Assembly: GCA_017480565.1 (NCBI GenBank)
Contig: JAFVAL010000005.1
Location: 1 to 64,000 of the forward strand
Direction: 5' to 3'
Length of the DNA: 64,000 nucleotides
Source of the DNA: Lachnospiraceae bacterium
GTDB lineage: Bacteria; Bacillota; Clostridia; Lachnospirales; Lachnospiraceae
Part shown: positions 20,345-29,535 of the stretch, one piece after another
Layout of the letters: every line of letters begins with the position of its first letter
Position numbering within the stretch: the stretch's first letter is position 1
Position numbers and translations under genes: made by a program
The notes under the pieces: generated by a model
Told to the model about the DNA's origin: nothing
What the model saw: the letters and a program-made list of their open reading frames with translations, nothing else
The model's database searches: none

Positions 20345-22912
20345 ATGAAACATGTGGTTCGAGTACTGATTTTTATCCTGGCATTTTGCGGGGCGGTTGT
20401 CTTCTTTACCCTGCACGGGAGAGAGCTGACGGCGGAGCAGGAGAAGCCGGTGGAGATGACGGGCGCGAAGTTCCCGGTTCTTTTTCTGGAGGACCGCGGG
20501 GCTTTGATCAATCCGTTACACGGCTATGCGGCGTCGATGCAGACGGAGACGATCCGTGACAGCCTGACACCGCTTGTGAAGGATGAGAGTCAGATCAAAG
20601 TGATCATCGCGGAGGACGGATTTTTGGTCAGACGCCTGGAGTACCAGGTGGCGGATCTTTCCGGGAAAGTAGTGCAGGAAGATTCCATTCTGGCCTTTAA
20701 CGAGGACAACGGAAGGAAGTACTGTAATCTTTCCTTCCCGGATCTTTCACTTCGCGAGGAATACACGCTTTCATTTACCGTGACAACGGAGACCAACAAA
20801 AAAATCCATTATTACACTCGCGTGCGGCTTCTGGAGGAGGATTCCTTTACGGAGAAGCTTTCTTTCGTGAACACATTTTTATCGGACACGATGAGCGGGA
20901 ACAGAAGCAAGGTGAGCCCTTACCTGGAGACGCTGGCGAGTGCGGTCTCGCGTTCGCTCGCGCATGTGACGGACAATGCATCTGTGGGTATGGTTTGCTG
21001 GGGCGGCATGATGCCACAGCTTCACATGCAGGAGATCAAGGGCGTCGGAACGATCGGCGTGATCCCTCGCATTTTGGAAATGAGTGAGGAGACCATGTCG
21101 GTGGCGCTGACATTTTTGGTGGACGGTGTGACCGACGATGGAACGGAGCTTTATGAAGTGCAGGAGTTTTACCGCATCCGGTATACGCCGGAGCGCACCT
21201 GGCTGTTAAACTTTGACCGGACGATTGAGCAGATCTTTGACCCTGCGGATGCGGGCAATTCAGAGACTGCCCTAAAGCTGGGAATTAGAGACGGGGAAAA
21301 TGCTTCGCTCTTTACCAATGAAAGCGGTGACTACGTCGCATTTGTGCAAAACCGCGAACTGTGGCTGTACCAGGTGTCTGCAAATCGCCTGCGCAAGATT
21401 TATGCGGTGAGAAATGAACTGGATCCTCTCCACACGAACTACGATCAGTTCGATGTGAAGGTGCTTGATATCGATAAGGCCGGCAACGTGGACTTCATGG
21501 TGGCGGGCTATCTGATGACCGGAGCGCAGGAAGGAAAGACCGGGATTGTGCTTTATCATTACGATACGCAGGAAGAGATGCTGCGCGAAAAGGTCATGAT
21601 TCCGATGACGGTTCCCTTTGAGAGAATTGAGCTCGATATCGGTAACTTTGCCTATGTCAATGCGTCAGACATGTTTTTCTTTGCATTAAATGAAAGCATT
21701 TACAGCTATGATCTGAGTGCAAGGAAACTGACCATGATCGCAGAGAAGGTCAGTGATCAGAGCTATGTTTCTTCGGAAGCCAGCCATTATGTGGCATGGC
21801 AGGAGACGGATAATCCGAACCGTTCCACCAAGCTTTTTGTGATGGATCTGGAGAGCGGGCAGACGAAGGAAATTGATGCACCGACCGGGCAGTGCGTGAT
21901 CATTTTAGGAAAGAGCTATGAAAACCTGATCTATGGGTATGTCAGACGCAGCATGATTGAGGTCGCGGAAGATGGCTCTTACAAGGCTGCAGCGCATCAC
22001 GTGTTCATATTAGATACTGCGGGCAATGTGATTAAGGAATATGAGAGAGAGAACCGGTATGTGACGGGGATCTCTGTGGAAGATAATATCGTGACGCTGC
22101 ACATGGTGGATGGCCAGATGCAAACTGTTGATGACGATTACATCATCAATCAGATTTCAGAAGAGTCCAGGCGGATTCATTTGACAAATGCATTCACTGA
22201 CACGGCGTTTACGGAATACTATATCTCGATCGGTACGGCTTCGCAGCAGACCACCCCGGTGGGCAGCCAGATTCCGCAGAATTTAAGACCCAGCGTGGAA
22301 GGAAATATGCCGCAGACGGTTTCTGCCGGTGCGACGATTGAGCTCGAGCCGGAGACTCTCTCGGAGGAGCGCTATTACGTCTATGCGAAAGGCGGCCTGT
22401 ATGGCTATGAGATGTCTGCGGTCAAGGCGGTTGCGCTTGCTTCTGAAACTGGAGGCACGGTAGTCTCGCCGGAAGGAAAGATCTTGTGGTCGCGCGCAGA
22501 TCAGCCGGCAAAGCACGGAATCAATACGATGGCGGTACGTTACGATGAGATCGGAGAGAGCACGCTAGCAACGTGTGCGGCGATGATCCTTGCCTGGGAG
22601 CGAGAGGACGTTGCCGACGAAGCGCTTGTCGGGGAGAGTTCCCCGCAGGAACTTTTGGAGGCGCATCTTGACGGTGTGACGGTGATGGACCTGACGGGCA
22701 GACCGCTCTCGGAGATGTTCTACTATGTCGGCAGGGATTACCCGGTGATCTGTAAGAAAGATGAGACACATTACGTGCTGCTCTACGGCTACGACGGAAC
22801 GTATGTCAAGTACGCAGATCCGGACGCAGACAAGACAGAGATCATCCTGCAAAGCCGTGCGGAGAGAAGCTTTGACGGCGCGGGAGATGTGTTCTACGCC
22901 TACATTCCGTAA
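20345..22912 (+). CDS. Membrane-anchored protein with propeller-like core and C39-like C-terminus
   Basis: An 855-residue protein with one N-terminal membrane helix (VLIFILAFCGAVVFF) and no lipobox, so it is probably anchored outside the cell. Residues about 300-640 contain repeated short beta strands of the YVAF/LWLYQV/YDL type, as in beta propellers. The end resembles a C39-like cysteine peptidase: C744 in ATCAAMILAW, H809 in THYVLLYGYDG and an Asp in YADPD. The frame is open from TTG 20318, but ATG 20345 gives the hydrophobic N-terminus. It stands 65 nt after atpC across a terminator and 14 nt before the next gene. Target and activity are unknown. Confidence 0.6.
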   Translation: MKHVVRVLIFILAFCGAVVFFTLHGRELTAEQEKPVEMTGAKFPVLFLEDRGALINPLHGYAASMQTETIRDSLTPLVKDESQIKVIIAEDGFLVRRLEYQVADLSGKVVQEDSILAFNEDNGRKYCNLSFPDLSLREEYTLSFTVTTETNKKIHYYTRVRLLEEDSFTEKLSFVNTFLSDTMSGNRSKVSPYLETLASAVSRSLAHVTDNASVGMVCWGGMMPQLHMQEIKGVGTIGVIPRILEMSEETMSVALTFLVDGVTDDGTELYEVQEFYRIRYTPERTWLLNFDRTIEQIFDPADAGNSETALKLGIRDGENASLFTNESGDYVAFVQNRELWLYQVSANRLRKIYAVRNELDPLHTNYDQFDVKVLDIDKAGNVDFMVAGYLMTGAQEGKTGIVLYHYDTQEEMLREKVMIPMTVPFERIELDIGNFAYVNASDMFFFALNESIYSYDLSARKLTMIAEKVSDQSYVSSEASHYVAWQETDNPNRSTKLFVMDLESGQTKEIDAPTGQCVIILGKSYENLIYGYVRRSMIEVAEDGSYKAAAHHVFILDTAGNVIKEYERENRYVTGISVEDNIVTLHMVDGQMQTVDDDYIINQISEESRRIHLTNAFTDTAFTEYYISIGTASQQTTPVGSQIPQNLRPSVEGNMPQTVSAGATIELEPETLSEERYYVYAKGGLYGYEMSAVKAVALASETGGTVVSPEGKILWSRADQPAKHGINTMAVRYDEIGESTLATCAAMILAWEREDVADEALVGESSPQELLEAHLDGVTVMDLTGRPLSEMFYYVGRDYPVICKKDETHYVLLYGYDGTYVKYADPDADKTEIILQSRAERSFDGAGDVFYAYIP

Positions 22913-22926
22913 GAAAGACGATAGTG

Positions 22927-23697
22927 ATGACGGGGAAAATGAACGTGGGAATGATGATCGTTTGGGTGATACTCGGAGTGATCTCCCTTTGCTACGGATT
23001 TGTGATCCGGGGGATCAACTCCGGGTCGCGCACCTATCTGATGTGGTTTGCGCTTGCAGCGGTACTCTTTTTCTTTGCCTGGGCAGCAAAGACGAACCTG
23101 TGGGGAAAACTGCCTGGCTGGTGCAAGGGCGTCTTTTTAGGGCTTGTCGCCTTGGGACTTGTCGTGTTTATTTGCGGGGTCGGACTCATTTTCAAAGACT
23201 ATCATGATAAAGGTGAGGAGAACCTGGAGTACCTGATTGTGCTAGGCGCACAGGTCAAGCCGGATGGCCCTAGCGTGGTGTTAAAGTACCGGCTGGATGC
23301 AGCGGCAGAGTACTTGAAGAGAAATCCGGATACGATCTGTATCGTTTCGGGTGGAAAAGGGGATAACGAGCACATTTCCGAGGCGGAAGGAATGTATGAC
23401 TACCTAGTGCGCGTAGGTGTAAATCCTGAGAGGATTTTAAAGGAAGACCGGTCGGTCAGTACCGCACAAAATCTGGAGTTTTCGGCACAGTTTTTGGACA
23501 AAGAGACCGCTCGTGTGGGGATCGTGTCCAATGATTTTCATGTCTACCGCGCGATCGGCATTGCGAAGAAAGCCGGATATCAGAATGTCTGCGGCCTGGC
23601 AGCGGGCTCGACACCTCTTTATCAGCCAAACAATATCACGCGCGAAGCAATCGTACTGTTTAAGGATCTTTTGACTGGGAAAATGGTGCTGCACTGA
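22927..23697 (+). CDS. YdcF/SanA-like DUF218 membrane protein
   Basis: A 256-residue protein with two to four N-terminal membrane helices and a DUF218 domain: YLIVLGAQVKPDGPSVVLKYRLDAA, then IVSGGKGDNE, SEAEGM, then IVSNDFHVYRA. DUF218 proteins (YdcF, SanA, ElyC) are linked to cell envelope or peptidoglycan lipid-carrier metabolism, but the reaction is unknown. GTG at 22924 is an alternative start. Confidence 0.88.
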   Translation: MTGKMNVGMMIVWVILGVISLCYGFVIRGINSGSRTYLMWFALAAVLFFFAWAAKTNLWGKLPGWCKGVFLGLVALGLVVFICGVGLIFKDYHDKGEENLEYLIVLGAQVKPDGPSVVLKYRLDAAAEYLKRNPDTICIVSGGKGDNEHISEAEGMYDYLVRVGVNPERILKEDRSVSTAQNLEFSAQFLDKETARVGIVSNDFHVYRAIGIAKKAGYQNVCGLAAGSTPLYQPNNITREAIVLFKDLLTGKMVLH

Positions 23698-23721
23698 CGC
23701 GAAAAGCGATGAGGAAGAGAA

Positions 23722-23970
23722 ATGCTTAGGACACAGGATTTATTTAAGACAAATTTTTATCAGTTAAAGCCTTACTACGGAAACATCGGAAATTTGAACT
23801 TTAAGATTCAAAAGAAACAGCCGGAAGAAGGAGATGCGGTTTTTGAAGTGATCACCTGGCAGGGGCCTTACAACGAGGAGACGACCAAGGAAGAGAAGAC
23901 CATGAAAGAGTTTCCATTTGAGGATGCGCAGATGGAGAAAATAGCTGCATATTTAAATGAAATGGCGTGA
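23722..23970 (+). CDS. Small hypothetical protein
   Basis: An 82-residue soluble protein of unknown function. It starts at ATG 23722 after GAGGAAGAG and is followed at once by a hairpin terminator, which supports a real gene. It has an aromatic N-terminal half (FYQLKPYYGNIGNLNFKIQKK) and an acidic C-terminal helix. I do not recognise a family. Confidence 0.65.
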   Translation: MLRTQDLFKTNFYQLKPYYGNIGNLNFKIQKKQPEEGDAVFEVITWQGPYNEETTKEEKTMKEFPFEDAQMEKIAAYLNEMA

Positions 23971-23993
23971 GCGAAAAGCCCACGCCAATTTTA
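23964..23993 (+). terminator. Terminator after the small protein gene
   Basis: GGCGTG (23964-23969) pairs with CACGCC (23981-23986), with a further inner GC/GC pair, followed by AATTTTAAT. It overlaps the 3' end of the convergent PIG-L gene. Confidence 0.65.
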
Positions 23994-24764
23994 ATCTCCG
24001 GCCTCCGGGAGGCAGTGCATCTGTGTTTGTCCGAGAACGCGAAATCCTTCCGCGCAGCCATGCAGGCTTCTGACGCCGAAGTCCGCGGCGCGAAGCTTTA
24101 AGTAGAGCCTGATCGAGGAGGCGTCCGCTGACCCTTCGGGGTACTGGCTTTTGTGGTGAGTAAAGATCGCGGCTAGCTGCCGGTTTAGGTGTTCCTGTCC
24201 GGTTTTTACAAAGCGGTTGGGCTTTGCAGTCATGTAAAATGCGATCGCCTTCACTGGTGCAGCTTCAGCTTTGTAGCGTTCCATGATGCCCGGATAAGGC
24301 GCAAAGCAGGCGATCTGTCTCGCGGCCTTTCCGACGTTTAAGTGGTCAATATGACACTCGCTCGTGGGTGTCGGATCAGGGGCAAAAATGATGTCAGGTT
24401 TATACTTGCCAACTTCTTTTGCAATTTGTTTTATCAGTTCTCTACTCTTGTAGAATCCTCCGTCGCATAGATCGAGGAAATGAACGTCTTCTACCCCGAG
24501 GGCAGCGGCGGATGCGATCGATTCTTTTTTGCGAAGCGCGGCCAAATCATCGCCGGTAATCCCGCCGGAATGACCGTCACCGTAGCGGCCGTCGGTGCAG
24601 ATTAAAAAGCGGATCTGCTTGCCTTCTTTTGCAAGTCGTGAGATCGTTGCGCCTGCACCGATTTCGATGTCGTCCGGGTGCGGTCCAATGAACAGATAAC
24701 GCGTAAAGGATTCCACTTTGGGAACTGGCGCGGCAAAGCGAATGGCAAGTTTCGTGATGGACAT
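23991..24764 (-). CDS. PIG-L family deacetylase
   Basis: A 257-residue zinc-dependent de-N-acetylase of the PIG-L/LmbE family. The metal and catalytic motif GPHPDDIEIG is near the N-terminus, and the third ligand sits in ECHIDHLNVGKA. Likely substrates are N-acetylglucosaminyl or similar amino sugars, not determinable here. ATG at 24764 (reading leftwards) has AGAGG upstream at 8 nt. The frame extends further to 24815 but into the tRNA terminator region. Confidence 0.9.
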   Translation of the reverse strand: MSITKLAIRFAAPVPKVESFTRYLFIGPHPDDIEIGAGATISRLAKEGKQIRFLICTDGRYGDGHSGGITGDDLAALRKKESIASAAALGVEDVHFLDLCDGGFYKSRELIKQIAKEVGKYKPDIIFAPDPTPTSECHIDHLNVGKAARQIACFAPYPGIMERYKAEAAPVKAIAFYMTAKPNRFVKTGQEHLNRQLAAIFTHHKSQYPEGSADASSIRLYLKLRAADFGVRSLHGCAEGFRVLGQTQMHCLPEAGD

Positions 24765-24803
24765 ATGGATACCTCTTTTCCTTGCGAGAACATTTACAGT
24801 AAC

Positions 24804-24831
24804 AAAAAGGGTCATCGCTTATCGATGACCC
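24804..24831 (-). terminator. Terminator of the tRNA-Val gene
   Basis: On the minus strand GGGTCATCG, loop ATAAG, CGATGACCC, then TTTTTGTT. A perfect 9-bp stem 7 nt after the tRNA end. Confidence 0.9.
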
Positions 24832-24838
24832 CAGTTCG

Positions 24839-24911
24839 TGGAGCTAACAGGACTCGAACCTGTGACCCCTTACACGTCAAGCAAGTGCTCTCCCAGCTGA
24901 GCTATAACTCC
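24839..24911 (-). tRNA. tRNA-Val (GAC)
   Basis: A 73-nt cloverleaf: acceptor GGAGTTA/TAGCTCC, D-arm GCTC…GAGC, anticodon stem CTTGC/GTAAG with loop TTGACGT (anticodon GAC), T-arm ACAGG TTCGAGT CCTGT and discriminator A. CCA is not encoded. Confidence 0.95.
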
Positions 24912-25074
24912 ATGCGACTAATATACCACACTTTCTTCGGAAATGGAAGATGCAATTTAAAATTCTTCTCAGGCGGGAAAGACGTCATACATCCTGCTGA
25001 TTTATTTGCCATCCTGTGTTATACTGGAGGCAAGGTAGTTTTTGAAATGTAAAATGATGGAAAGGGGGAGGATT

Positions 25075-26196
25075 ATGCCATTTCAGATCATTCGAGATGA
25101 TATCATCCGCGTGCGGGCGGATGCGATCGTGAATACCGCAAATCCCAAACCAGTGATCGGTGCAGGGACAGATGCGGCGATTTATCATGCGGCCGGGGCC
25201 GAGGAGCTGCTTGCGGCGCGGCAGAAGATTGGTGAGATTGCGCGCGGCGAGGTGGCGGCGACGCCTGCATTTGCCTTGCCTGCGAGATACATTTTACACA
25301 CGGTGGGACCGGTTTGGAGAGGCGGATCCGAAGGCGAATTTGCGGTCTTGGCATCCTGCTACCGAAAGTCGCTTCTGCTTGCAAGGAAGCTTGGATGTGA
25401 AAGCATCGCATTTCCGCTCATTTCCTCCGGAACGTATGGATTTCCGAAGGATCAGGCGCTTCGCATTGCACTGAATGAGATTTCTGCTTTCTTAAAGGAA
25501 GATGACGCAGAGATGCAGGTGACGCTGGTTGTCTATGACAAGCGCGCGTTCCAGCTCTCAGAGGAACTGGTTTCCGGCGTGCGGGCGTACATCGATGAGA
25601 ATTATATCAGGGAGAAGCGAGAAGACTGGCTCCACTATGAGGAGATGGAGGGGTATCAGAGGCGCAGGTGGGATGAGCTTGCCGAGTCTTCAATTCCTTA
25701 TCATTCCGCGGGTTCTTCTGCCCCTTATAGTATGCCTAACATGGCGCAAAATGATGCAGCGGCCAAATCGGCGGAAAAGAAAAAACCTGCGTTTCACCTG
25801 CCAAAGCTTACGGGTAAAGCCAAAAAGCCTTCGGAGGATCCGTTTCAATTGCGGGTGGGTGAGACGTTCCAGGAACGGCTGTTTCAGCTCATGAATGACC
25901 GCGGTGTCGAGGATGTGGAGGTCTATAAAAGAGCCAATCTTGACCGCAAATTGTTCTCAAAGATCCGCAGCAATCGCTTTTATAAGCCGGGGAAGCGCAC
26001 GGCGGTATCGCTTGCGATCGCACTGGAGTTAAATCTGGATGAGACCGTGGATCTGCTCTCCCGGGCAGAGCTTGCATTTTCCCCGAGCAGCAAGTTCGAC
26101 TTGATTATCCGGTATTGCATCGAGCATGAGATCTATGACATGTATGAAATCAATGCGATTTTATTTGAGTACGATGAGATGCTTTTAGGTGCGTAA
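25075..26196 (+). CDS. Macro domain protein with C-terminal helix-turn-helix-like domain
   Basis: A 373-residue protein. Residues about 1-165 form a macro domain of the YmdB/O-acetyl-ADP-ribose deacetylase type: DIIRVRADAIVNTANP, GAGTDAAIYHAAG, HTVGP and ISSGTYGFP. It binds ADP-ribose or its derivatives. A low-complexity linker follows, then a helical C-terminus (about 275-373) with LFQLMNDRGVEDVEVYKRANLDRKLFSKIRS, which looks like an XRE-like helical module. The start at ATG 25075 has GGGGGAGG just upstream. Macro domains also occur in ADP-ribose signalling and defence, but this one stands alone, flanked by tRNA-Val and a terminator. Confidence 0.88.
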   Translation: MPFQIIRDDIIRVRADAIVNTANPKPVIGAGTDAAIYHAAGAEELLAARQKIGEIARGEVAATPAFALPARYILHTVGPVWRGGSEGEFAVLASCYRKSLLLARKLGCESIAFPLISSGTYGFPKDQALRIALNEISAFLKEDDAEMQVTLVVYDKRAFQLSEELVSGVRAYIDENYIREKREDWLHYEEMEGYQRRRWDELAESSIPYHSAGSSAPYSMPNMAQNDAAAKSAEKKKPAFHLPKLTGKAKKPSEDPFQLRVGETFQERLFQLMNDRGVEDVEVYKRANLDRKLFSKIRSNRFYKPGKRTAVSLAIALELNLDETVDLLSRAELAFSPSSKFDLIIRYCIEHEIYDMYEINAILFEYDEMLLGA

Positions 26197-26261
26197 AATG
26201 CATTTTTGGCCTTTTTGAAAATGTCGCCTGACAAGCGACCATATCGAATTTGTTTTCTGTT

Positions 26262-26296
26262 AAGCTTGGTTCATCAGATGAAACCAAGCTTTTCTT
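26262..26296 (+). terminator. Terminator after the macro domain gene
   Basis: AAGCTTGGTT (26262-26271) pairs perfectly with AACCAAGCTT (26282-26291), followed by TTCTT. It lies 65 nt after the stop and 20 nt before the next gene. Confidence 0.75.
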
Positions 26297-26316
26297 AATG
26301 AAAGGAGAAAACGAAG

Positions 26317-26967
26317 ATGAAGAAGAATTTAACAGAACTTGTGATGATTTTAGACCGCAGCGGTTCGATGAGAGGACTGGAAGCCGACACGATTGGCGGA
26401 TATAACGGGATGCTGGAGCAGCAGAAGAAGGAGAACGGGGAGGTGCTCGTCTCGACCTTGCTGTTTGATGACCGGATGGAAGTGATTCATGACCGCGTGC
26501 CGATCGATAAAGTGAAGCCGATCACGGAGCATGAGTACTACGTGCGTGGGTGCACGGCGCTTTTGGACGCGGTGGGCGGAGCCATCCATCACATCGGGAA
26601 TGTACACAAGTATGCGAGGGAGGAAGATGTCCCGGAGAAGACCATCTTTATCATCACAACCGATGGATATGAGAATGCGAGCCGTCAGTACACCTATGAG
26701 AAGGTGAAGCAGATGGTGGAGCATGAGAAGGAGAAGTACGGCTGGGAGTTCATTTTCCTCGGTGCGAACATCGATGCGATCCAGACCGCGGCGCGTTTTG
26801 GTATCCATGAAGACCGCGCGGTGGATTATGTCTGCGACAGTGAGGGAACGGCGCTCAATTATGAGGTGATTTCTGAGACCGTGGCCGAGATGAGAAGGGC
26901 GCAGGCACCGATCGGAAGAAGCTGGAAGAGACGCATTGAGGCGGATCACAAGGCGAGAAAGAGATAA
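26317..26967 (+). CDS. von Willebrand factor A domain protein
   Basis: A 216-residue, single-domain cytoplasmic vWA protein. The metal-ion-dependent adhesion site is complete: D-R-S-G-S (MILDRSGSMRG), a Thr in GCTALLDAVG and an Asp in IITTDGYEN. AAAGGAG precedes ATG 26317. It is flanked by terminators on both sides and so is probably monocistronic. Such small VWA proteins act as scaffolds, often with MoxR ATPases or toxins; no partner is adjacent here. Confidence 0.88.
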   Translation: MKKNLTELVMILDRSGSMRGLEADTIGGYNGMLEQQKKENGEVLVSTLLFDDRMEVIHDRVPIDKVKPITEHEYYVRGCTALLDAVGGAIHHIGNVHKYAREEDVPEKTIFIITTDGYENASRQYTYEKVKQMVEHEKEKYGWEFIFLGANIDAIQTAARFGIHEDRAVDYVCDSEGTALNYEVISETVAEMRRAQAPIGRSWKRRIEADHKARKR

Positions 26968-27023
26968 GTGCGAGAGTCTTCGGTGCTGCGTCTGTTTGTG
27001 AAAAGTTGATGAATTTTGTGCCG

Positions 27024-27050
27024 GGACCGTCTTTTCGGGCGGTCCTGTTC
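27024..27050 (+). terminator. Hairpin terminator after the vWA gene
   Basis: GGACCG (27024-27029) pairs with CGGTCC (27040-27045), extended by a wobble pair toward a TTTTC loop. The tail TGTTC is only moderately T-rich. Confidence 0.55.
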
Positions 27051-27130
27051 ACGTTTCGCACACATTTCCTGCGTACAATGAGGACGTTGAATGTGAGGGG
27101 TGTTCTGATGAAGACGGAGGAGATAGAAAC

Positions 27131-29299
27131 GTGAAGAAGAGATGGATGACTGTGGTGCTCATTGCAGTGCTGGTACTTTCCGGGTGTGGCAAAACAAAGC
27201 TTCCGGCTACGGGCGAGGATGTGGCAAAGACGGAGACAACCACACAGAAGCAGACGACAGAGCAGGAAGTGACGACGCTTGCGGATCCTTCTGCGGGACA
27301 GAGCGTCTCGACCGGTGATTTTATGATCAGCGGTGGGACTGTGAGTGTGGATGGCTCTACATTTACGATCACATCAGCGGGTGAATATACGCTGACAGGG
27401 ACGCTCACAGACGGTCAGGTGATCGTGAAGGCAGGAGAGGATGACAAGGTCGTCCTGGTGCTTGACGGCGCGAGCATCACGTCTGCGGCGGGTGCACCGA
27501 TTCTTTCCGTCAGTGCGGATACGGTGGAAGTGTCTGCGGCAGAAGGAAGCTACAATGAGGTGACAGATGCCAGAGATGCATCCGTGGCCGATGCAGAGAA
27601 TTATGACGGGGCGATCTATGCGGATTGCGACCTGAAACTCACCGGAGCAGGGACGCTGGTGGTAACGAGTAGTTATGAGAACGGTGTGAAGTCCAAGGAC
27701 GATGTCACGATCAAGGATCTGACACTGAAGGTGACCGCACCTGGCAATGCGGTGAAGGGAAATGATTCCGTGAAGATCAAGTCCGGCAAGGTGATCTTGG
27801 TTTCCACGGGTTCCGATGCGATTAAGACCTCCAATTCGGATGTGTCTAAAAAAGGAAATCAGAAGGGGAGCATCACGATCGAGGGCGGACAAGTGGATCT
27901 CTATGCAGCCTGCGACGGGATCGACGCGGCTTATGATGTCAACGTGAGCGGAGAAGATACCGCCCTCAACATCTTTACAGCGAGCTACTCTTCGGAGAGT
28001 GGAGAGGTCTCCGTCGGGGAAGACTTTTATCTTGTGATTCCAAAGAGTCTCTATTCTGATCAATATGACTATTATGCTTATTTCTATCATGATTCTGATG
28101 GCACATGGATAAAAAGCACTTATGAGACAATGGTCTACAGCGGTAGAAATGCAAGCTACTATGGCATGGCCTTAAAGAAGCCGGCAGGCTATGCTTCCCT
28201 TGCGGTTTATGCAGTCAAGAGTGGTGAGGAACCTAGTTTTGAGAGCTTTATTGCAAGCACCGAAGGCGAGACGATCAATGCCTCAATGAATGCATTTGTC
28301 ATCACGGGGCAGTCCGGGGATACATTTTCCGGAGACTGGGCACAGCTGACGAATGATGACGAACGCGGCGGCTCAAGTTCGAATAAGACATCGTACTCTT
28401 CGAAAGGCATCAAAGCTGCGAACGAGGTACTGCTCTGCGGAGGAACCATCACGATCTATGCGATGGATGACGGTGTGCATGCGAATGAGGGGGATGCCCT
28501 CGATAACGGTGAGAAAGGCGCGGGCAATGTCACGGTATCTGGCACGACGAAACTGCAAGTGACGGCTGCGGACGATGGCATTCACGCGGACAATACACTC
28601 ACGATTGATCTTGCGCAGAGCGGATCTTTAAAGATCGTGGATTCTCACGAGGGCCTTGAGGCAAATGTAATTCACATCGTGGATGGCATGGTAAGTGTCT
28701 ACGGAGATGACGACGGGATGAATGCGTGTGCCGGGGATAGCAGGCCACTCATTCAGATCGATGGCGGTACCGTGACCGTGAGGACGCCTTCCGGGGATAC
28801 GGACGCGATCGATTCGAACGGGAATTTCGTAATGACCGGTGGAGATGTGCTGGTGTTAGGCGGCTCTTCTTCCGGCAATATGGCGGGCTCTGTCGATGTG
28901 GACGGGACGATTCAGGTAACCGGTGGTACGATCGTTGCACTGGGAGGAATCTGCGAGACGCCGGAGAGCGGCTCGGTCAATACCTATGTAAGCAGCGGAA
29001 CGCAGTTTGCTGCGGGTAGTTATGCCCTAGTCGATAGCAACAATCAAGTACTTTGGGTGTTTACAACGGAGGAAACTTACAGCTCGATTTGGATCGCCTC
29101 GGATCAGCTTACACTGGGTGATTTTTATGCAGTAACTTATAATGGAAGTGAGTTGCTATCCTGGACGCAGAGCTCATCACTGGAAGGCTCTTCCGGCAAC
29201 TGGGGAGGCGGTTTTGGCGGCCCCGGCGGAGGAATGCCCGGAGGTGTGGGAGGTAATCCCGGTGGCATGGGCCGTCCTGGCGGAGGGCACAGACCGTAA
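27131..29299 (+). CDS. DUF4353-like carbohydrate-binding lipoprotein with Gly-rich tail
   Basis: A 722-residue secreted lipoprotein: signal peptide with lipobox VLSGC (Cys near residue 19), a Thr-rich spacer, then repeated beta-helix rungs (SAGEYTLTGTLTDGQVIVKA, DVTIKDLTLKV, GSITIEGGQVDLYA). These match the carbohydrate-binding DUF4353/Cthe_2159 type. The C-terminal 40 residues are Gly, Pro and Asn-rich (GGFGGPGGGMPGG), possibly a cell-wall spacer. It starts with GTG at 27131 after GGAGGAGA. Cell-surface polysaccharide binding is inferred from the family. Confidence 0.82.
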   Translation: MKKRWMTVVLIAVLVLSGCGKTKLPATGEDVAKTETTTQKQTTEQEVTTLADPSAGQSVSTGDFMISGGTVSVDGSTFTITSAGEYTLTGTLTDGQVIVKAGEDDKVVLVLDGASITSAAGAPILSVSADTVEVSAAEGSYNEVTDARDASVADAENYDGAIYADCDLKLTGAGTLVVTSSYENGVKSKDDVTIKDLTLKVTAPGNAVKGNDSVKIKSGKVILVSTGSDAIKTSNSDVSKKGNQKGSITIEGGQVDLYAACDGIDAAYDVNVSGEDTALNIFTASYSSESGEVSVGEDFYLVIPKSLYSDQYDYYAYFYHDSDGTWIKSTYETMVYSGRNASYYGMALKKPAGYASLAVYAVKSGEEPSFESFIASTEGETINASMNAFVITGQSGDTFSGDWAQLTNDDERGGSSSNKTSYSSKGIKAANEVLLCGGTITIYAMDDGVHANEGDALDNGEKGAGNVTVSGTTKLQVTAADDGIHADNTLTIDLAQSGSLKIVDSHEGLEANVIHIVDGMVSVYGDDDGMNACAGDSRPLIQIDGGTVTVRTPSGDTDAIDSNGNFVMTGGDVLVLGGSSSGNMAGSVDVDGTIQVTGGTIVALGGICETPESGSVNTYVSSGTQFAAGSYALVDSNNQVLWVFTTEETYSSIWIASDQLTLGDFYAVTYNGSELLSWTQSSSLEGSSGNWGGGFGGPGGGMPGGVGGNPGGMGRPGGGHRP

Positions 29300-29308
29300 T
29301 GAATCATA

Positions 29309-29352
29309 AAGGGCACGAAGTGCAGATGCGCTCCGTGCCCTTCCTGCTTCTT
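29309..29352 (+). terminator. Terminator after the lipoprotein gene
   Basis: AAGGGCACG (29309-29317) pairs with CGTGCCCTT (29334-29342), 16-nt loop, followed by a moderately T-rich CCTGCTTCTT. The remaining 180 bases before the next, oppositely oriented gene show nothing I can identify. Confidence 0.7.
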
Positions 29353-29535
29353 AACCGAACTTTTCGCAGGGAAAGTTTTTTCAGCCATGTTTCCGATCAC
29401 AGAAACTAGATCACCCTTGTCTGACCTTGGACTTTTTATCATAACCGATAACAGATAGAATAACAAATAACGGACAATCCTTGGACAAAACTTCGAAAAA
29501 AGCGATGGCAAACAAGGCTGACGGAATGAATTCCA

